Counted from the stretch's first letter, positions 37,634 through 49,830 are shown. The stretch is DNA of 64,000 nt from Atkinsonella hypoxylon (GCA_000729835.1 JFHB01000138.1:1-64000); one strand, 5' to 3'. A program made the numbers and translations. Notes: generated from the letters alone by a model not told the origin.

Positions 37634-39363
37634 CTAATCGAGCTTGTTATCCCGCTCATCCTTCATCGAACGCCTGGATTGAGGTATGCGAAGCGTCTTG
37701 AACCCGCTGGGGGGCTCGCTGACGGTTGTATTGGCAAGTATCGTGGCGCTCGAGAAGGTCTTGGGCCCGGAAGTGATCATGGTGGCTGTGGCGGTTGCGT
37801 GAGCGGTCCGAGCGGCTGAGTGGCCGGAGGACCTCGCGGGAAGAGGCGTCACGATGACAGCCTTGATTTTGGGGGAAGCCGAACTGAACTTCTCATTCGC
37901 AGAAGATGCATCGCTGGTGTTCTGGGCGAGGCAAGTACTGTTGAAGAAGAACTTCCCTGTCGCAGTGGCGTTGACAAGCTTGTCCATGGCAGCAGCGGTT
38001 GCGGCAGCGCCGGCCATGAGCGTTCGCATCTTGCCATGCAAGTTGGCACTCGGGTCTCCCAAATTGGCAAAATTGCTGAGGGATAGAGCTCCTTTTGTGT
38101 CATTCACCGGGCGGGACAGCTCGCCTGTCGTCGTGCCGTTGGCAGACTCGGCCATCCTTGTGCTGTTGGGATATTTCTTGAAGCCGCCGATGCTCGGCAC
38201 AGAAGGGACGGCGTTTGAGGGCGCAGTGCCGCCTTGCGAGGTCATTGGCTTGGCTGTGTGGACGGACTGCTGCTGCTGAAAACTGTCAGAACATCAAGTC
38301 TGCTATGAATCTCATCCTTCTCCATTGACTTTACGTTTTGCGCCGCGCCCGTCGAGCTGTGCTGGAGGGCAAGTGTCAAGGTTGAGCGACGCGTCGTGGT
38401 TCTCGTCATGGTTGTCGTGACGTATTTACCGTCTACGGGCAGTGTCTGGATGTCTACTGCTTCTTGTGTGTCCGAAACGATCGTGGGTGCATCGGCCACG
38501 CTATCGGATGCGCCTGTGGGAGCTTGGTCCATGGAGCCGGCTGCTTCGGGGAATGCAGAGCCGTCGTTGGAGGTCTTGTCGTCGACCTCTGCCGGTGCCG
38601 GTGCCGGTGCCGGTGCCGGTCTCCTTTGGACGGGGAGACCAGAGGGCGATGATATATTACCCTTTGCATGGCCTGAACCACGCTCAGACGCATCATCTTG
38701 CGCGGGGACATCTGGGGCATCCCCGGATTGCTGTGAGTCTACGACAAGGTCAAGCTTTGCTGTCTTGCTGGTTCGTGTCTCGTCGTCGCTTCCGGATGCA
38801 GCAAGCCCAGTGTTCGCCGGTAACTCCCCAGACTTACCATTCTTCTTACCTTCAACAGCCGACTCCATGGAACAGTTAGCATTACGGCGAAACAAGGGGT
38901 GTTCACTTACCTGGCCATCAGCATCCACCACCGCTCTCGCGCCCAGGTCATAGATCAGGTTCTCCGCATCACAGGCTTGATTGCTAGCGCTGAACTTGGC
39001 ATTGTCATCAGCTTTTGATCCACCTGTAAGACCACCCGTAGGAGAGAAAGGAGCAGATGCCGATGAGTCAACGCCGCCCATCATGATCATGGCCTTGACC
39101 TGCTCTTCGAGGTCCTCGATTTTAGTCAAGATGCTATGCAGTTCAGATGCAGGCACGGGGATGGACCTGTCCCGATTCTCAATGACGCTCCTGGCACGCT
39201 TGACGGTGTGGTGTAAGCGCTCCAGATTGGCAGCATAAGAGGGGCTCTGTCCTGGAGAATATACTCGCGAAGCTGGTGCTCTGCTAATGGCAATATTGTC
39301 ATCTTGGGGACGCGCATTGGCCAAGCTGAGGCTCAGGTTGAGCAGGTTCCATAGGTGAACCAT
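37634..39363 (-). CDS. Low-complexity, possibly secreted protein of unknown function
   Basis: Exons 39363..38335 and 38275..37634 (minus strand) give 556 residues. The 59-nt intron (donor GTAAAG, acceptor TTTCAG) joins AAQN to QQQSVHTAKP in phase 0. The N-terminus (MVHLWNLLNLSLSLANA) is weakly hydrophobic and could be a signal peptide. Residues about 40-90 are helix-forming with a short coiled-coil-like part (LHSILTKIEDLEEQVKAMIM). The middle is Ser/Asp/Gly-rich with a PAPAPAPAPA repeat encoded by a GCCGGT hexamer array (38591-38620). The second exon has several N-glycosylation sites (NSTR, NGTT, NATA, NSTC, NTS, NTT) and is Thr/Ser-rich. No known domain is seen. A 48-nt in-frame segment (38863-38910) has intron-like ends and may be spliced out. 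Confidence 0.6.
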
Positions 39364-40354
39364 GCTTCAACCAACTAACCGCAAAGGATTCAAGGAAATT
39401 GTTTGAAAAGGGGGAGAGGGGGGAAAGGGTGAACAGTAAGGTAGAGATTCGAGATGCAGGGACTCAGGTTGACCAATCTGCGGATTACTGGAAAAGGTGT
39501 AGTCTATAAAGCCGCTTGGTTTTCACCAACACTAGCTTCATGAAGTTTCCGTAGCTTGGAGAATTGGACAATTACTTGATGCCACGGTGATTGACCATAT
39601 ATAGTCCGATCATTTTCATTGCCGTCGTGAGGAGCAACGCATTCCAGCCGCTGCGCCGTCAACGGGAACAATGGATCCGTCCTCACGCCCTCGTGATGGG
39701 GGCATCGGGGTGACACAGAAGGTTCATTGTGAAACAGACTGCATTCCAGCGGCGCGGCAAAAGAGGCACCAAGCGTGATAACAGTAATACTGTGATGTCG
39801 CCATTTTATTTCCGAGTAGAGGAACGCAATTTCTGGTTCATGCGACTGGAGATTGTGGGCACCAACGGGGCATTGATCATCCCATCTATGATGATCTGAA
39901 AGCGTGCACTGAGAAGGGAGAGTGCGTGTGGTTGTGTCGGGTGAGAAACCGGGCAACGACATCCACAGAGTTTGGATAGAGTTTATAAATTTTGTTCAGC
40001 CATTCAAGTTTTCATCATATCTAAGTCGGTCCTAGGAGTCTTGAGGTTATGTAGAACCCTCGAAATAAGGGCCTATAGAGCTATAAAGAAGTCGTCAGAG
40101 CTACACTCGAGAATGGAGGCTAGATATAAATGTTCCGATCAACGGACTGACGCCTCCTAGTCCTCAATCTTTGGGTTGTGATGAGGCGCCAGGATTATAC
40201 AGATTTGGATTGCTGCTGTTTCAAACCATCATAGTAGTCAAGTCGTACGGTGGGTGGGTGTTAAAACGTGGTGAGCACTGAGCAAGAAGGTCAAGCTTGT
40301 GATGTGTGCCAGAATGAGTTGATATTAGCATACAAGAGCGGCCAGGTTCGTCCG
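39364..40354. other. Intergenic region, about 1 kb
   Basis: Promoter side of the preceding minus-strand gene, then AT-rich sequence at 39970-40170 without an open frame, probably decayed repeat DNA, up to the tRNA. No gene supported. Confidence 0.5.
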
Positions 40355-40445
40355 GGGGAAATAGTGTAGGGGTTATCGCGTCTGCTTTGCATAGTTGGTC
40401 GTGCTTGCTTGCAGAAGGTCCGGGGTTCAAATCCCCGTTTCTCCA
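40355..40445 (+). tRNA. tA(UGC): tRNA-Ala (anticodon UGC) with an 18-nt intron
   Basis: The acceptor stem GGGGAAA (40355-40361) pairs with TTTCTCC (40438-40444) and includes a G3-U70 wobble, the classic alanine identity element. The anticodon stem TCTGC (40381-40385) pairs with GCAGA (40411-40415). The loop carries TGC at 40388-40390. The intron occupies 40392-40409, starting one base 3' of the anticodon, the canonical site. The T arm is CGGGG-TTCAAAT-CCCCG (40421-40437) and contains a good B box. The D arm pairs GTG with CGC (one U-G pair). The discriminator base is A40445 and CCA is not encoded. A T-containing tract follows at 40447-40459, suitable for Pol III termination. Confidence 0.92.
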
Positions 40446-42039
40446 GTGTTTTATATTTTTTCCTTCGTTTACGCCCAGATTCGTTGTGTAAGATTACACG
40501 CAGAGTTAACTTTGCATTTCAAATTTTTTTTTTTTTTTTTTTTTCCCTTCTGAAGGATGGCGGCTGCAAAAAGGGAAAAAGAAAAAAAAAAAAAAAGAAT
40601 AAGAAGGAAGAAAAGGCAGGAACAAGAGAAAGCAAGAAGGTATAGTATAGTGGGATTCAAAAAAAAAAAAAATTAAAAATTAAAAATTAAAAAAAAAATT
40701 TAAAAAAAAGTCTCAGAGGTTCATCGTGGCCGAGGCATCTGAGAGAAGCTCTCAAGCCATAATAGTCATACTCGTGCATTTAAAGCCTAATGTCAATAAC
40801 ATTTATGTCGCTAGTTAGGTTAGGGATTAGAGGCTCTAGAAAGGAATTTCATAACACGTGCTTAGCTCTGAGGCATTAATTCAGTTCACCTGTCAATAGT
40901 CCCTTGCGAGAGCTTCTTCTCCTGTACAGCTTTTCCAAGACCTTCTATAATCCAATCGACTTTCCCTAATCGGGGCTATACAAAAAAACGCTGTATTTTC
41001 CCGCTTTCTTCCGGACCCATAACTAACTAATTGTAATGCAGCTACAGCCTACATCCCACGCCTCTACATGTAATTTATATAGAAGTCTGGCAACCGCAAT
41101 AGCTGCGGGTTAAATCTAGGCAGAGGGCCCGGAACAAAATTAGTTAGCCTATTTATTGAGTATATGTATAATGAAATAAAACAGCAGAAATGGCGTTTTT
41201 CAGTGAGTTAGCTGTGACCTAAGCGCAGGTGTGGGAATCAATCTATCTAGCCAAATCGGGTTAGACACAGCGTTCGAGGATTTCAATCTAACGCGGTGTT
41301 TTTTTTTTTTTATACCTCACCGGTAACAGCAAATTAGGCCCAAGCCCAGGATTTTAAGGCTATTACAAAAGTAGTCAAGCCCTTGCTTTTCAATTCAGGC
41401 CCGCACAGCATTTCTAGAGCTTGGATTGTGGTCAGAGTCATGATCTTCTAGGATAAACCCCTCGCCTATATCAATATTTCAGGCACAATGTAGTCCCCTA
41501 GAACTGCATATTTGCAGACATTTAGCCTGGTGGTTATTTTGCCCTTGTTAGAAGGCACCCATATTGCATTAGAGGGTTCTTGTTCTTGGTCCGGATAAAG
41601 CTGACCACCAACCCAACCGGCATACATGTATGGGACATGATCATCGCCAGTGCCTGAATGCGTCTTGCATTCGTCCAAGGGACATGTTTCACCGACCTTG
41701 ACCGAGCTGTATCCACCCGTTTACTTGCATTCTCGGTATTGAACTATGGTTAAAGGCAACACATGAATTAGCCAATGTCAGTGACTGAAACTATCCCTAG
41801 GAGCAGCCTTGTAGATCGTCGAGATGTGTGCGTTGCACGGTGTAGATTGTGCTTGTAAGCAATGAAATGGATCAGCATGTGATGGGAGTCAGCGTTCTTC
41901 TCGTCCAGCTCTATATAAATCTTTCGAAAGCCTCCTTTGCCATGATTTGAAAACAACAGCCTCCATCAGCACATCGACTTACATCCTCTCAGTATCAAAA
42001 CTTAGAACATTCGTTTCCTTTCTCATAACTACCTTGAAG
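40446..42039. other. AT-rich intergenic region, 1.6 kb
   Basis: It has long T and A tracts (40525-40544, 40581-40596), A/T simple sequence (40659-40708) and then AT-rich DNA full of TTAG/TAACTA words up to about 41420, which looks like mutated repeat relics. From 41700 on it is the promoter of the small secreted protein gene. Confidence 0.55.
41912..41920 (+). promoter_or_regulatory. TATA box of the small secreted protein gene
   Basis: TATATAAAT, 120 nt upstream of the start codon at 42040, giving room for a leader of about 90 nt. Confidence 0.55.
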
Positions 42040-42740
42040 ATGCTCTTCACCAAGCTGATCGCCACTGTTGCCCTTGCGGCCAGTGCAACTGTCAATGCCC
42101 TTCCCAACCGTGCGTCCAAGGTTGACACAGAACCTGACACCGAGAACAACATTGTTTCCTGCGCAATTCCCAAGGACATCTCGCGACACGCTGCTGCTGC
42201 CATCAAAGCCTTCGGCCCCTCCAAGTCGAAGACATTGATGCACTCTGGCATCGGGGCAGAAAAGGCCTTCCAAGTTGCCCAGAAGAAGGAGCTGCAGACG
42301 GTTGAAATGACCATCTTTAAAGCCATTGAGGATGACAAGAAACACGGCAACAAGTACGTTATTATTTTCTCCGCTTTGTGAGCGGCGACACTCTGTTTCC
42401 CCGTTGTGTCCTTCATAGCACGACCGTGTTGGTCGAACGAGCCAACGCTCTTGAAAAAGAATGTGAAGCTGACGAATTCAAAAGGTACAAAAACACCCTT
42501 CAGAAGTACTGCATGGAGAAGGAAGGGTTCTGCGAAATCAAGGGAGGCCATCTTAAGGACCGGATCGCTGCCTTGGATGCTATTTCCAAGGCATGGGCCG
42601 AGTATGCTGAGAAGGAGACCACGCTGGTTACGCCTAAGAACGGCCCCGAGCTTGATTCGGCTTACACGCGTATTGGAGAGCCAATTTTGAAAAAGAACCA
42701 TGTGAAGATTACAGTTGATGATAAAATTGATAACTCTTGA
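42040..42740 (+). CDS. Small secreted protein of unknown function
   Basis: Exons 42040..42353 and 42419..42740 give 211 residues. The 65-nt intron (donor GTACGT, acceptor TCATAG) joins GGCAACAA|C so that HGNN continues into TTVLVERAN. The start at 42040 gives a clean signal peptide (MLFTKLIATVALAASATVNA, cleavage after residue 20). An in-frame upstream ATG at 41947 would put a polar extension before it and is less likely. The mature part is mostly charged and helical, with four cysteines (SCAIP, KECEAD, KYCMEK, GFCEIK), enough for two disulfides. No known domain is recognised. A TATA box lies upstream. Its size, secretion signal and location next to repeat-rich DNA fit an effector-like or niche-specific protein, but that is inference. 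Confidence 0.75.
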
Positions 42741-43899
42741 TTACCAAGAGGCGGCTGGCTGTAGGTGCGGGGATGGAGCGGGCAAAGATGGGAAATGCAG
42801 CTGCTGTGGCCGCTTTGGTTGAGGAAATCACGGACGAGGAGTTGTAAGTCGCTTTTATACAGCAACGGAAGTTGCGATACTGCTATCTGCAGCTATATGC
42901 ACAAGAAGTATCTAGTTCTGAATCATGTCGCTCATTATGTTAGGGAATCAAAATGTCTTAATCCTGGCCAGCAGTCATGAACGATGCCCTGTAATCAGCC
43001 GACCAGGCTTTATGGCTGATCAATATTAATCAAGTGCACATCAAGGTCAAAATGGTTCTCCACGCTGCGTGAAGACCAGAGCCTCAAAGCCGCTACATTT
43101 GTGGAAACGGCCTCCCTTTGGCTTTGCATCTGAATGTTGAGACGAATATGCATTACAGAAATTGAGCTTGGCCTGATCATTGTACGCCACAGGGGGAAAT
43201 AGGGTTTCTACAAATGGCTGAAGTCCTCGTATATGTGAGAAAAGATATCCTTGCGACGATGCCTTGTTCGCAGTAATGCACCAATTTCCCTTCACAAAGG
43301 CCTTCATGCTCGACACCTGCAGAGCCTAACACTTGTTGTATTTGCTATTGCTGCTAGAGGCTAACTCTTGATAACGCGAGGGCCAGGCAACGAACGTGAC
43401 GCCTGGCTCATCAAACACCATTGAAAGCAATAATAAGCAATAGATAGCAGGCTTGGAGTTGCGAACCTTTCTTTGGTAGCATATTGCAGCATATGAGGAG
43501 CTATATTCTCCCCTAAATTGCCAAATACTAAATCCAATTGGCGACATGAGGCGCTGCCTGCGCCATCCCGGAAGCAATGCGGACCTCTTGCGGCGACACT
43601 ATCCAAACATAAGGTATTTCCCTGCCCTTGAGCAAGGATAGCTATTCCAGGACTGTAGTTGGAATTTCTAGATGTAGCCTACGCTTGGCGAACCGAATGC
43701 CAGGGAAATTCCAACCTGCTAAGAGTAATGGGACATGGTTACTTTCTCGAGAAGGCCGAGTAACGTGGTAAAATTAAGATCATGGTCCATCAAAACCTGC
43801 AGTTAACGCTATGTGGCAGCGTGTGCTTGATCAAGAAATAGAGACCTGGAATATACGGAGGACAGAACAACGGAGGCACACTTGAGCAGTTACGTTTCA
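42741..43899. other. Intergenic region, about 1.2 kb
   Basis: Short minus-strand ORFs at 43047-43316 and 43326-43606 have no identifiable family. They could be further decayed gene pieces beside the hydratase pseudogene, but I cannot support that. Confidence 0.4.
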
Positions 43900-44700
43900 T
43901 CTTGACCGCAAGCCACTACAGCGTGAATACTTCGCAGAGGCTTTATTTCAGGCTGCATAGCCGTGGTTTGGAGGCAGTAATACCTTCAGGCGATTCCGCG
44001 TAATTTCTTGGATTATAGTGGCCAATCGTTGACTTGATGCTACAGCACCATTGATGCCGAGGCTGATGACTTGTTTGGGAATCCCCAATATTGATTGACT
44101 GGTATCTTTGTGATTCGGTTCATGTAGAGGTTGGTGTGTGCTTCGAGCTGCTCCCTTGGAACAGACTGGAGGATGAGGCCCATAGAATCAAGCTTTTGCC
44201 CATCATCGACTAGACCAGCTTTATACAGCGTCATCTTCGCTCTTTCTGGCCCAATTATATGCGCCCACATTGCTATTTTCGGGCAGGCCCAATCCGCTTG
44301 GAGGGTAGCCAGTTCGAGCATCATCGGCCATGCTGATAGAGTGTCAACAGAGTACTATGTTAAATTCGGCTGTTGCATGGACATTGTGCATTGGTAGGCT
44401 TGCCGCTTCGGAAGAAACTCCGAATAGCACCTGTGGCCTTGCCCATCGGTAGATAATCCTAAGATGAATAATATCCGTTGTTTGAGAACTGAATTTCTTC
44501 AGTATCTCCGCGTTGAGCAACTTCGGCATAGATACTCGAGGCACAGTTAGTACAGAATCCTATGTCACTGCCTTTGACGACATGATTATGCAGTGCAAAA
44601 TTGGCAAGGCGGTCTGCAGCCCCGGGTGAGGTTAAAATGTGGCGGCTGAATCAGCGTAATGTAAGCGACTTTACGTACTTTTTCCACCTTTGTAGAGAGC
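43900..44700 (-). pseudogene. Broken enoyl-CoA hydratase/isomerase (crotonase family)
   Basis: Read on the minus strand, successive pieces in different frames follow the crotonase order. VRKVAYITLIQPP (about 44680-44640) is strand 1. GAADRLANFALHN and KGSDIGFCT follow. DYLPMGKATGAIRSFFRSGK (about 44460-44400) matches the helix before the oxyanion region. MADDARTGYPPS (about 44330-44296) matches the LTIMADDARIGYPPSR block. WACPKIAMWAHIIGPERAKM and MGLILQSVPREQLEAHTN, MNRITKIPVNQ (44295-44090) are the C-terminal half. RLATIIQEITR lies near 44010. At least three frameshifts and several in-frame stops separate them, and the oxyanion-hole HG..AGGG part is not readable. Introns alone cannot explain this. 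The gene once resembled longer fungal enoyl-CoA hydratases of fatty-acid or secondary metabolism. It is dead, and limits are approximate. Confidence 0.75.
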
Positions 44701-46629
44701 TAGGCAATTGCTTCAAATTCTTTGGCGTCAACGCAGCAAAGCGGGAGGTGACTGTCGCTCGCGAGGATGGCGAATAGCCACTGGACGGCAGAAGACCAAT
44801 TGAGAACTGACAGAAAAACCTACAGAGATTCAACGGTCAAATGGTCGACGGCACGGGGCGATTGAACCTATGCCCCATGGACGCAAAAAATTGGGAGGGC
44901 TGACTCCAACGCTTCATTCGCGCGTGCCTGTGAAGCCAACCTAGATCTGTCCAACCCTAACCCGAGGACCCTTCAGATTCCTCAGGCACAGCGAAGAGTT
45001 CGCATCACGATAAATAAAGTGACGTTTGTAGGTCTCATGGCTTGAACTTCTCGTCTGGCCGTCAAATTATCTGCATGTGAATCCCATGTCCCGGCACACA
45101 CATAACCATGTCCGCCCTTGTTTGGAGACAACCAAATCATCATGGAGGGAGTCAGCGTCACATTGGATCTGGCTCCTACATGGCTCTGTGTCTGTACCGA
45201 GGTCCGCAGACGTTTCAACAGGGAGAATTCCACCACTGCAAAGCCACATCAGCCAGTGACTAACTAGTGACACGCACATTCACTCACAGAACCCACGACA
45301 ACAAGCTGTTCATCGCTGAAGCAGATGGTGAAGGCGGTTGAGCCGATCGCCTGGATTTTTGGTCGCGGCACTACCGGATATCCCCGCCAAGGTAGCGCGT
45401 ACTTCCATCAACAGTCGTTGTAGATTGCAACCAGACCAGGTAGTGAATGAATTGTTGTGGGGGACGGCTGCACCAGGTTGAGAGCGTCACCCGGATCAGC
45501 GCCGCATACGGAGTAGCAGACTGCAGTCTAATGGAAATGAAGGTCTTTCGGGAGTTCAGGAAGCACATTAGCAGCAGTCATGCATGCGTCACTCCCAGCC
45601 TACGGCACTTGAAGAGTTTGTGCGGTCGGCCTGCCCGAGTTATGAGGATGTCGAGGCCATCACTGTTGACAGAAATTTATCGCTCCCCGCAATTGCATGC
45701 CTGGCCAAGTCAGTTTGCGATGCTATTCACACGCGGCCAGGCCGCTCCTGCCCGCCCGCGACTTGTCGAAACCCGAGCCATGATTGGATGCTCGGTTACA
45801 GGAATTTAGATAATGCGCGCCCCTTTAAGCGGGAGCCGGTGGGCTAAACCGTTTTTGACCACGTCACCCTCGGCAAGGCAGGCATGTACCTAGCGAAGCA
45901 GGAAGGCAGGGCTCTGGGCTGCGGGAGAGGAACCTCCAAACCCACACCCCTTTCTCCTGTTGGTCTTTGGGGAGCGTCACGGCTCAGCCTGCGCCAGCGT
46001 CCAGCGTCGAGAGCAAAGAACCTTAACCCGATTTCTTGTGCGCCGCCTTTGGTACCAAAATTGAGGATGAGACCACGGCCCCAAAACGTACGAGACAACA
46101 CAGCACCCCCCAGAAAAAAAAAATGAAAAGTCCCTCCGCCCGCGTCCCATCTCCCAACTCTCCCCTTCCATCATCCTTTCCATTACTTTACCAACGCTGT
46201 CGGCGACGGGATCATCATCACCACCACCACCACCGCCACATCTGTTGACGGAACGCGCCCAGGGTTTGCAAGTCTACCGCTCTGAACGGCCTGCCTGGTA
46301 GGCTCAATCACTCAACGCACCTGCGCACACATAGTCACCGAACTACCACCACTACCTCGACGACCCAGTCGAGCTTGGTCAACAGACCTCTGGCTTGCAT
46401 TGTGTCCACGGCACGACCATAAAATCTCGTCGCCAGTTCATTCCACGCGTTTTGCAATTCTTTCATCCTCTATGCGCGACACCACGTAATCTTAATGTTC
46501 TGATTGGTACACCTGGACCATCAAAAGCTTCACCTTCCAGTGTCTGCTCCTCATTTCCGTCGACGTGGTCATCATCTCGGCCCATCCCATTTCGAAGCAA
46601 ATCCCCGATACCAGAAAACGTCCGCAAAT
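44701..46629. other. Intergenic region, 1.9 kb
   Basis: A 120-codon plus-strand ORF at 45447-45809 overlaps another at 45584-45847; neither has a known domain. There is a TACGGAGTA motif near 45507. From about 46120 the DNA is CT- and CA-rich, with a CATCAC repeat (46212-46236), and should be the promoter and leader of the Ies4 gene. Confidence 0.5.
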
Positions 46630-47523
46630 ATGCCGCCAAAGGTTGATGGACGCCGCAAGTCTGGCGGCAAGCCTGCCATGCTGATCACACTCAAGGTTCC
46701 TTCGTCGCGACTTCGCAAGGTTATTCGATCAGAAACTCCCGAATCGAAATCATCCGCTCTACGAGAGTCGACTGAGTCTAAAGAATTGATCGAGTCGCCC
46801 GCCCCATCGGCCAACATGGCAGCATCCGGCGTGTCAAATGCTGACAATGCTTCTGACTCAAATGCAGCGACACCGGCAGCTGAAGAGACGCCTGCGCCGT
46901 CGTCAATGGCGCCTCCTACGGACGGGCGTAAGAAGGGTGCGAAGCGATCGGCCATGATGTTGGACGGTATACCCAAGGTTCGAGGAAAGCCAGGCCCCAA
47001 GAAGAAGCCCAGACTGTACGTTCACATCTCATCACCACGTCCCTTATAAGTGACATTCCTCGATGCTCTCAATTGTTATGATCATCTTGTGTACTGACCG
47101 ACGTACTATTCTAATAGTGAGGACGGCACCATCGACCATAATGCAGTTGCGAGAATGCAAGCCGCAAAACTTGGACCCAAGGCCAATCAAGGAGCCATCA
47201 ATGCCGGTCTCCGAGCTCTCGATCGCTCTGGTAAACCGTGCCGTAAATGGGCGCGAGGCGGCTTTAAGCTGAAAAGTTTTACCGGTGTGCTCTGGGAGAT
47301 ACCTCGTTGGACTGCTCCTGCCAAGAAGTCTACAGGCGAAGACATATCAGAATCTGGCACTACCACTGCATCAGCCGACAACAGCAGCAGCAAGGAGAAT
47401 AAAGTCAACGGCCAGGAGGACCGCATGAACAACAGTAATGGGGGCGGAGACGTCGAGGTGAACAGCACTGCCAGCGTCAACGCGTCGTCGCCCACTCCTA
47501 TAGCAATTTCTGCCGCATCATGA
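46630..47523 (+). CDS. IES4: INO80 chromatin-remodelling complex subunit Ies4
   Basis: Exons 46630..47015 and 47118..47523 give 263 residues. The 102-nt intron (donor GTACGT, acceptor CTAATAG) splits a Leu codon and joins KKKPRL to EDGTIDHNAV. The start ATG opens MPPKVDGRRKSGGKPAMLIT, followed by LKVPSSRLRKVIR. The N-terminal half is Ser/Pro/Ala-rich and disordered, ending in a basic segment (KVRGKPGPKKKPRL). The conserved block is KLGPKANQGAINAGLRALDR, then SGKPCRKWARGGFKLKSFTG and VLWEIPRW, characteristic of fungal Ies4 (DUF1711). INO80 slides and edits nucleosomes, and yeast Ies4 is a target of checkpoint kinases. SQ/TQ sites are not prominent here. The C-terminal 70 residues are Ser/Asn-rich low complexity. 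Confidence 0.88.
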
Positions 47524-49830
47524 ATCCTCCAACTGCGTGCAGCCATGATGCATTTGCGACCTTGCTAGCCCTCTTTTGCCATACGCTCCACAACTAATCT
47601 GCTCGATGGGGATCATGCCACCGTCGCCCTCTACTTTGGGCTGCTGGACATTCAAGAGCAAATTCCTAATTATGTCTTTTCTTTTCTTTTCTTTTTTCCT
47701 TTGTTTTTTTCGGTCATCACGGCAAGGTGCCGCTCGGCGTTCTGGTTCTGGGCTCATGGGTATGAATGAATTGAGGGATTAGCAGGGAGTAAAAGAGTTA
47801 TTGCCGGCGGGTTTCATCATGTATACTAAGTCTAGGAGGATTATGTTCACAGCAGGTGTGTGAATCTTGATAGCGGATACAGTCCTCGGTGCGATGCGAC
47901 TGTGTCATGGCAGGTATCTATACAGATGTGTGTGACATTGACCGATGCACATGGGCAATCAATTGTGACTTGCAGGACAACCATGCTGCTTTTCCTAGAG
48001 CGTAGACAGGCAGCCGTGTCCTGGTTGGTGGAGGTTGGAGGTGGTCAGTCCAGCTTAGTCAGGCTCGGCAGGTAAGTGCTGGTGCTGGTTAAGTATGGGC
48101 CAATAAAGATCCAATGTCAATTAATACATGTACAGTCCAGGAACTTCTAGACCATGTGACTGCCAAGCGTGAAATACAATAGCTCAAAAAGGTAACGGTG
48201 CCACCAAAAGCGGCAAGTGTCGCCTTCTGACAACACTGAGTCTAGATCATGGGCATGGCTTGCATGCTTGCGACTGTGACGTGAGAGCCGGCGTCTGAGT
48301 TCGTGAACAGGGAAAGGGAAGATGGCATGACATGGCTGAGCACCATGGAGAGGACATGTCAACTCTCGGCCTTATCCCCAATGCTGCAGAATGGCAGACT
48401 CTCTGCAGGTTGATCAGACTATGGGCAAGAAAGATGTCGTGTTATTGTTCTCTGGACGGTTTTATCGATGGTGACAGAGACGGTGGTGACAGTGACAATG
48501 AATCGGTGCTTGTGCTTGCGGGCTAGCGCGTCATTGAGCATCTTTGCTGTCATAAAGTGTCCATAGTATTGTCTGGCGATAGGTGCCCTTATTTCTGCAG
48601 TTTCCTTAAAGCAGCTGAATTTTGGCGTCATTGCCGCTTTCGTCGACGAGGCTTGAGGGCATCGATGGGCTGGGCTAGACAGTCCGTCGGCCTGTCCGGG
48701 CGAAGACTCATCTAGTTTGTTGAATGGATACCCCGCGAATTTTGTGGAGAATGTTTCAGGTCATATTTGAAGAAGAAAATAATCAGCTTTTCGATGCAAG
48801 GTGATGATGGATGGTTAATCGGGGAGGTTCAACGCTTTGCCGATGGACGGTTTTCCCTCCGCAGCAGGGCTGGACTGGGGGCTGCGGCAGCGGGTCGATG
48901 AGCTACAGACGGAAGTCCAGTCCAGCTGGCCGACAAGCACCCTTTCTTTCCCTTTCCCTTTCCCTTTCCCTGTTCATGTTCACCAATCACGACTCGGACG
49001 CGGTTAATGCTGTTTCCGGAAAAAAAAAAAAAGAAAAAAGAAAAAAAAGCCCGTTTTTTACACCATAACTCACCAGCTGCTTTTTGGGAATTTACTTCTA
49101 TTTTTTTGAAACCGAGAAAAATAGTGATATTCTTTGGATTCCCACTTTCATTCAACTTTACAGTACTGAAGAGTATGTATGCCACAAGTTGATATCTGAT
49201 TCTGTAGATGACGTGAGACCAATCGGGGCTATTCATAGCTGGGGCTTAGCATCTGTGCGGTGTTGCAGTGTGCACTGCAGTTCTGCGTCTGGATGGTCAC
49301 ACCACCCCTGGAGCATTCCGTCCCAGGCCCGGCCAGCCCAGAGACCAGACCAGAGACAAGATCAGACCGGACCAGACCTGAACTGCACACCACACAGCCG
49401 TCCATGCACATGGACCTCTGGATGCACACCACAGGCTGGGCTCTAAAAGCTGCACACCTCGACATCCGACATCTCCCAACCCATCGATAACCTCACGGCT
49501 TCATTTACCATACCAGCCTTCCTGAGGCAAGTTGATCTAGCCCCTTCCTCGCCCAGTCGCCTCAAAAGCCGGCCAGCAGTGCTGCCCGGGGGGTCACCGA
49601 AGCTGTCGAGTCTCAGCTTTGCCTTTCGTCACGGTGACGGAGCACAGCGGATGCTTCGTTACCAGCCTATTCAAGGTTGGACTGGAAGCTCCTCAACTGC
49701 GCATCACCCAACCGCCGCCCACGAGCAACAGTCCTCAGATACTTGAGCTGGCTAGTCAACACCCCAGGCCGCAATAAACGTATTATTCTCCTCTTGCCCC
49801 GAGCCCAGGGATACATCATCACCTTTAGTT
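47524..49830. other. Intergenic region, 2.3 kb
   Basis: No gene supported. It contains TTTTC repeats (47680-47700), TTTCCC repeats (48942-48972), A tracts (49021-49048) and CCAGACC repeats (49340-49380). The final 350 nt lead into the Gid1-like gene. Confidence 0.55.

Noticed and set aside
36932..37819. 295-codon plus-strand ORF
   Set aside because: It overlaps the dioxygenase promoter and the 3' end of a minus-strand gene, has mixed composition with a poly-Lys run from an A tract, and shows no domain.
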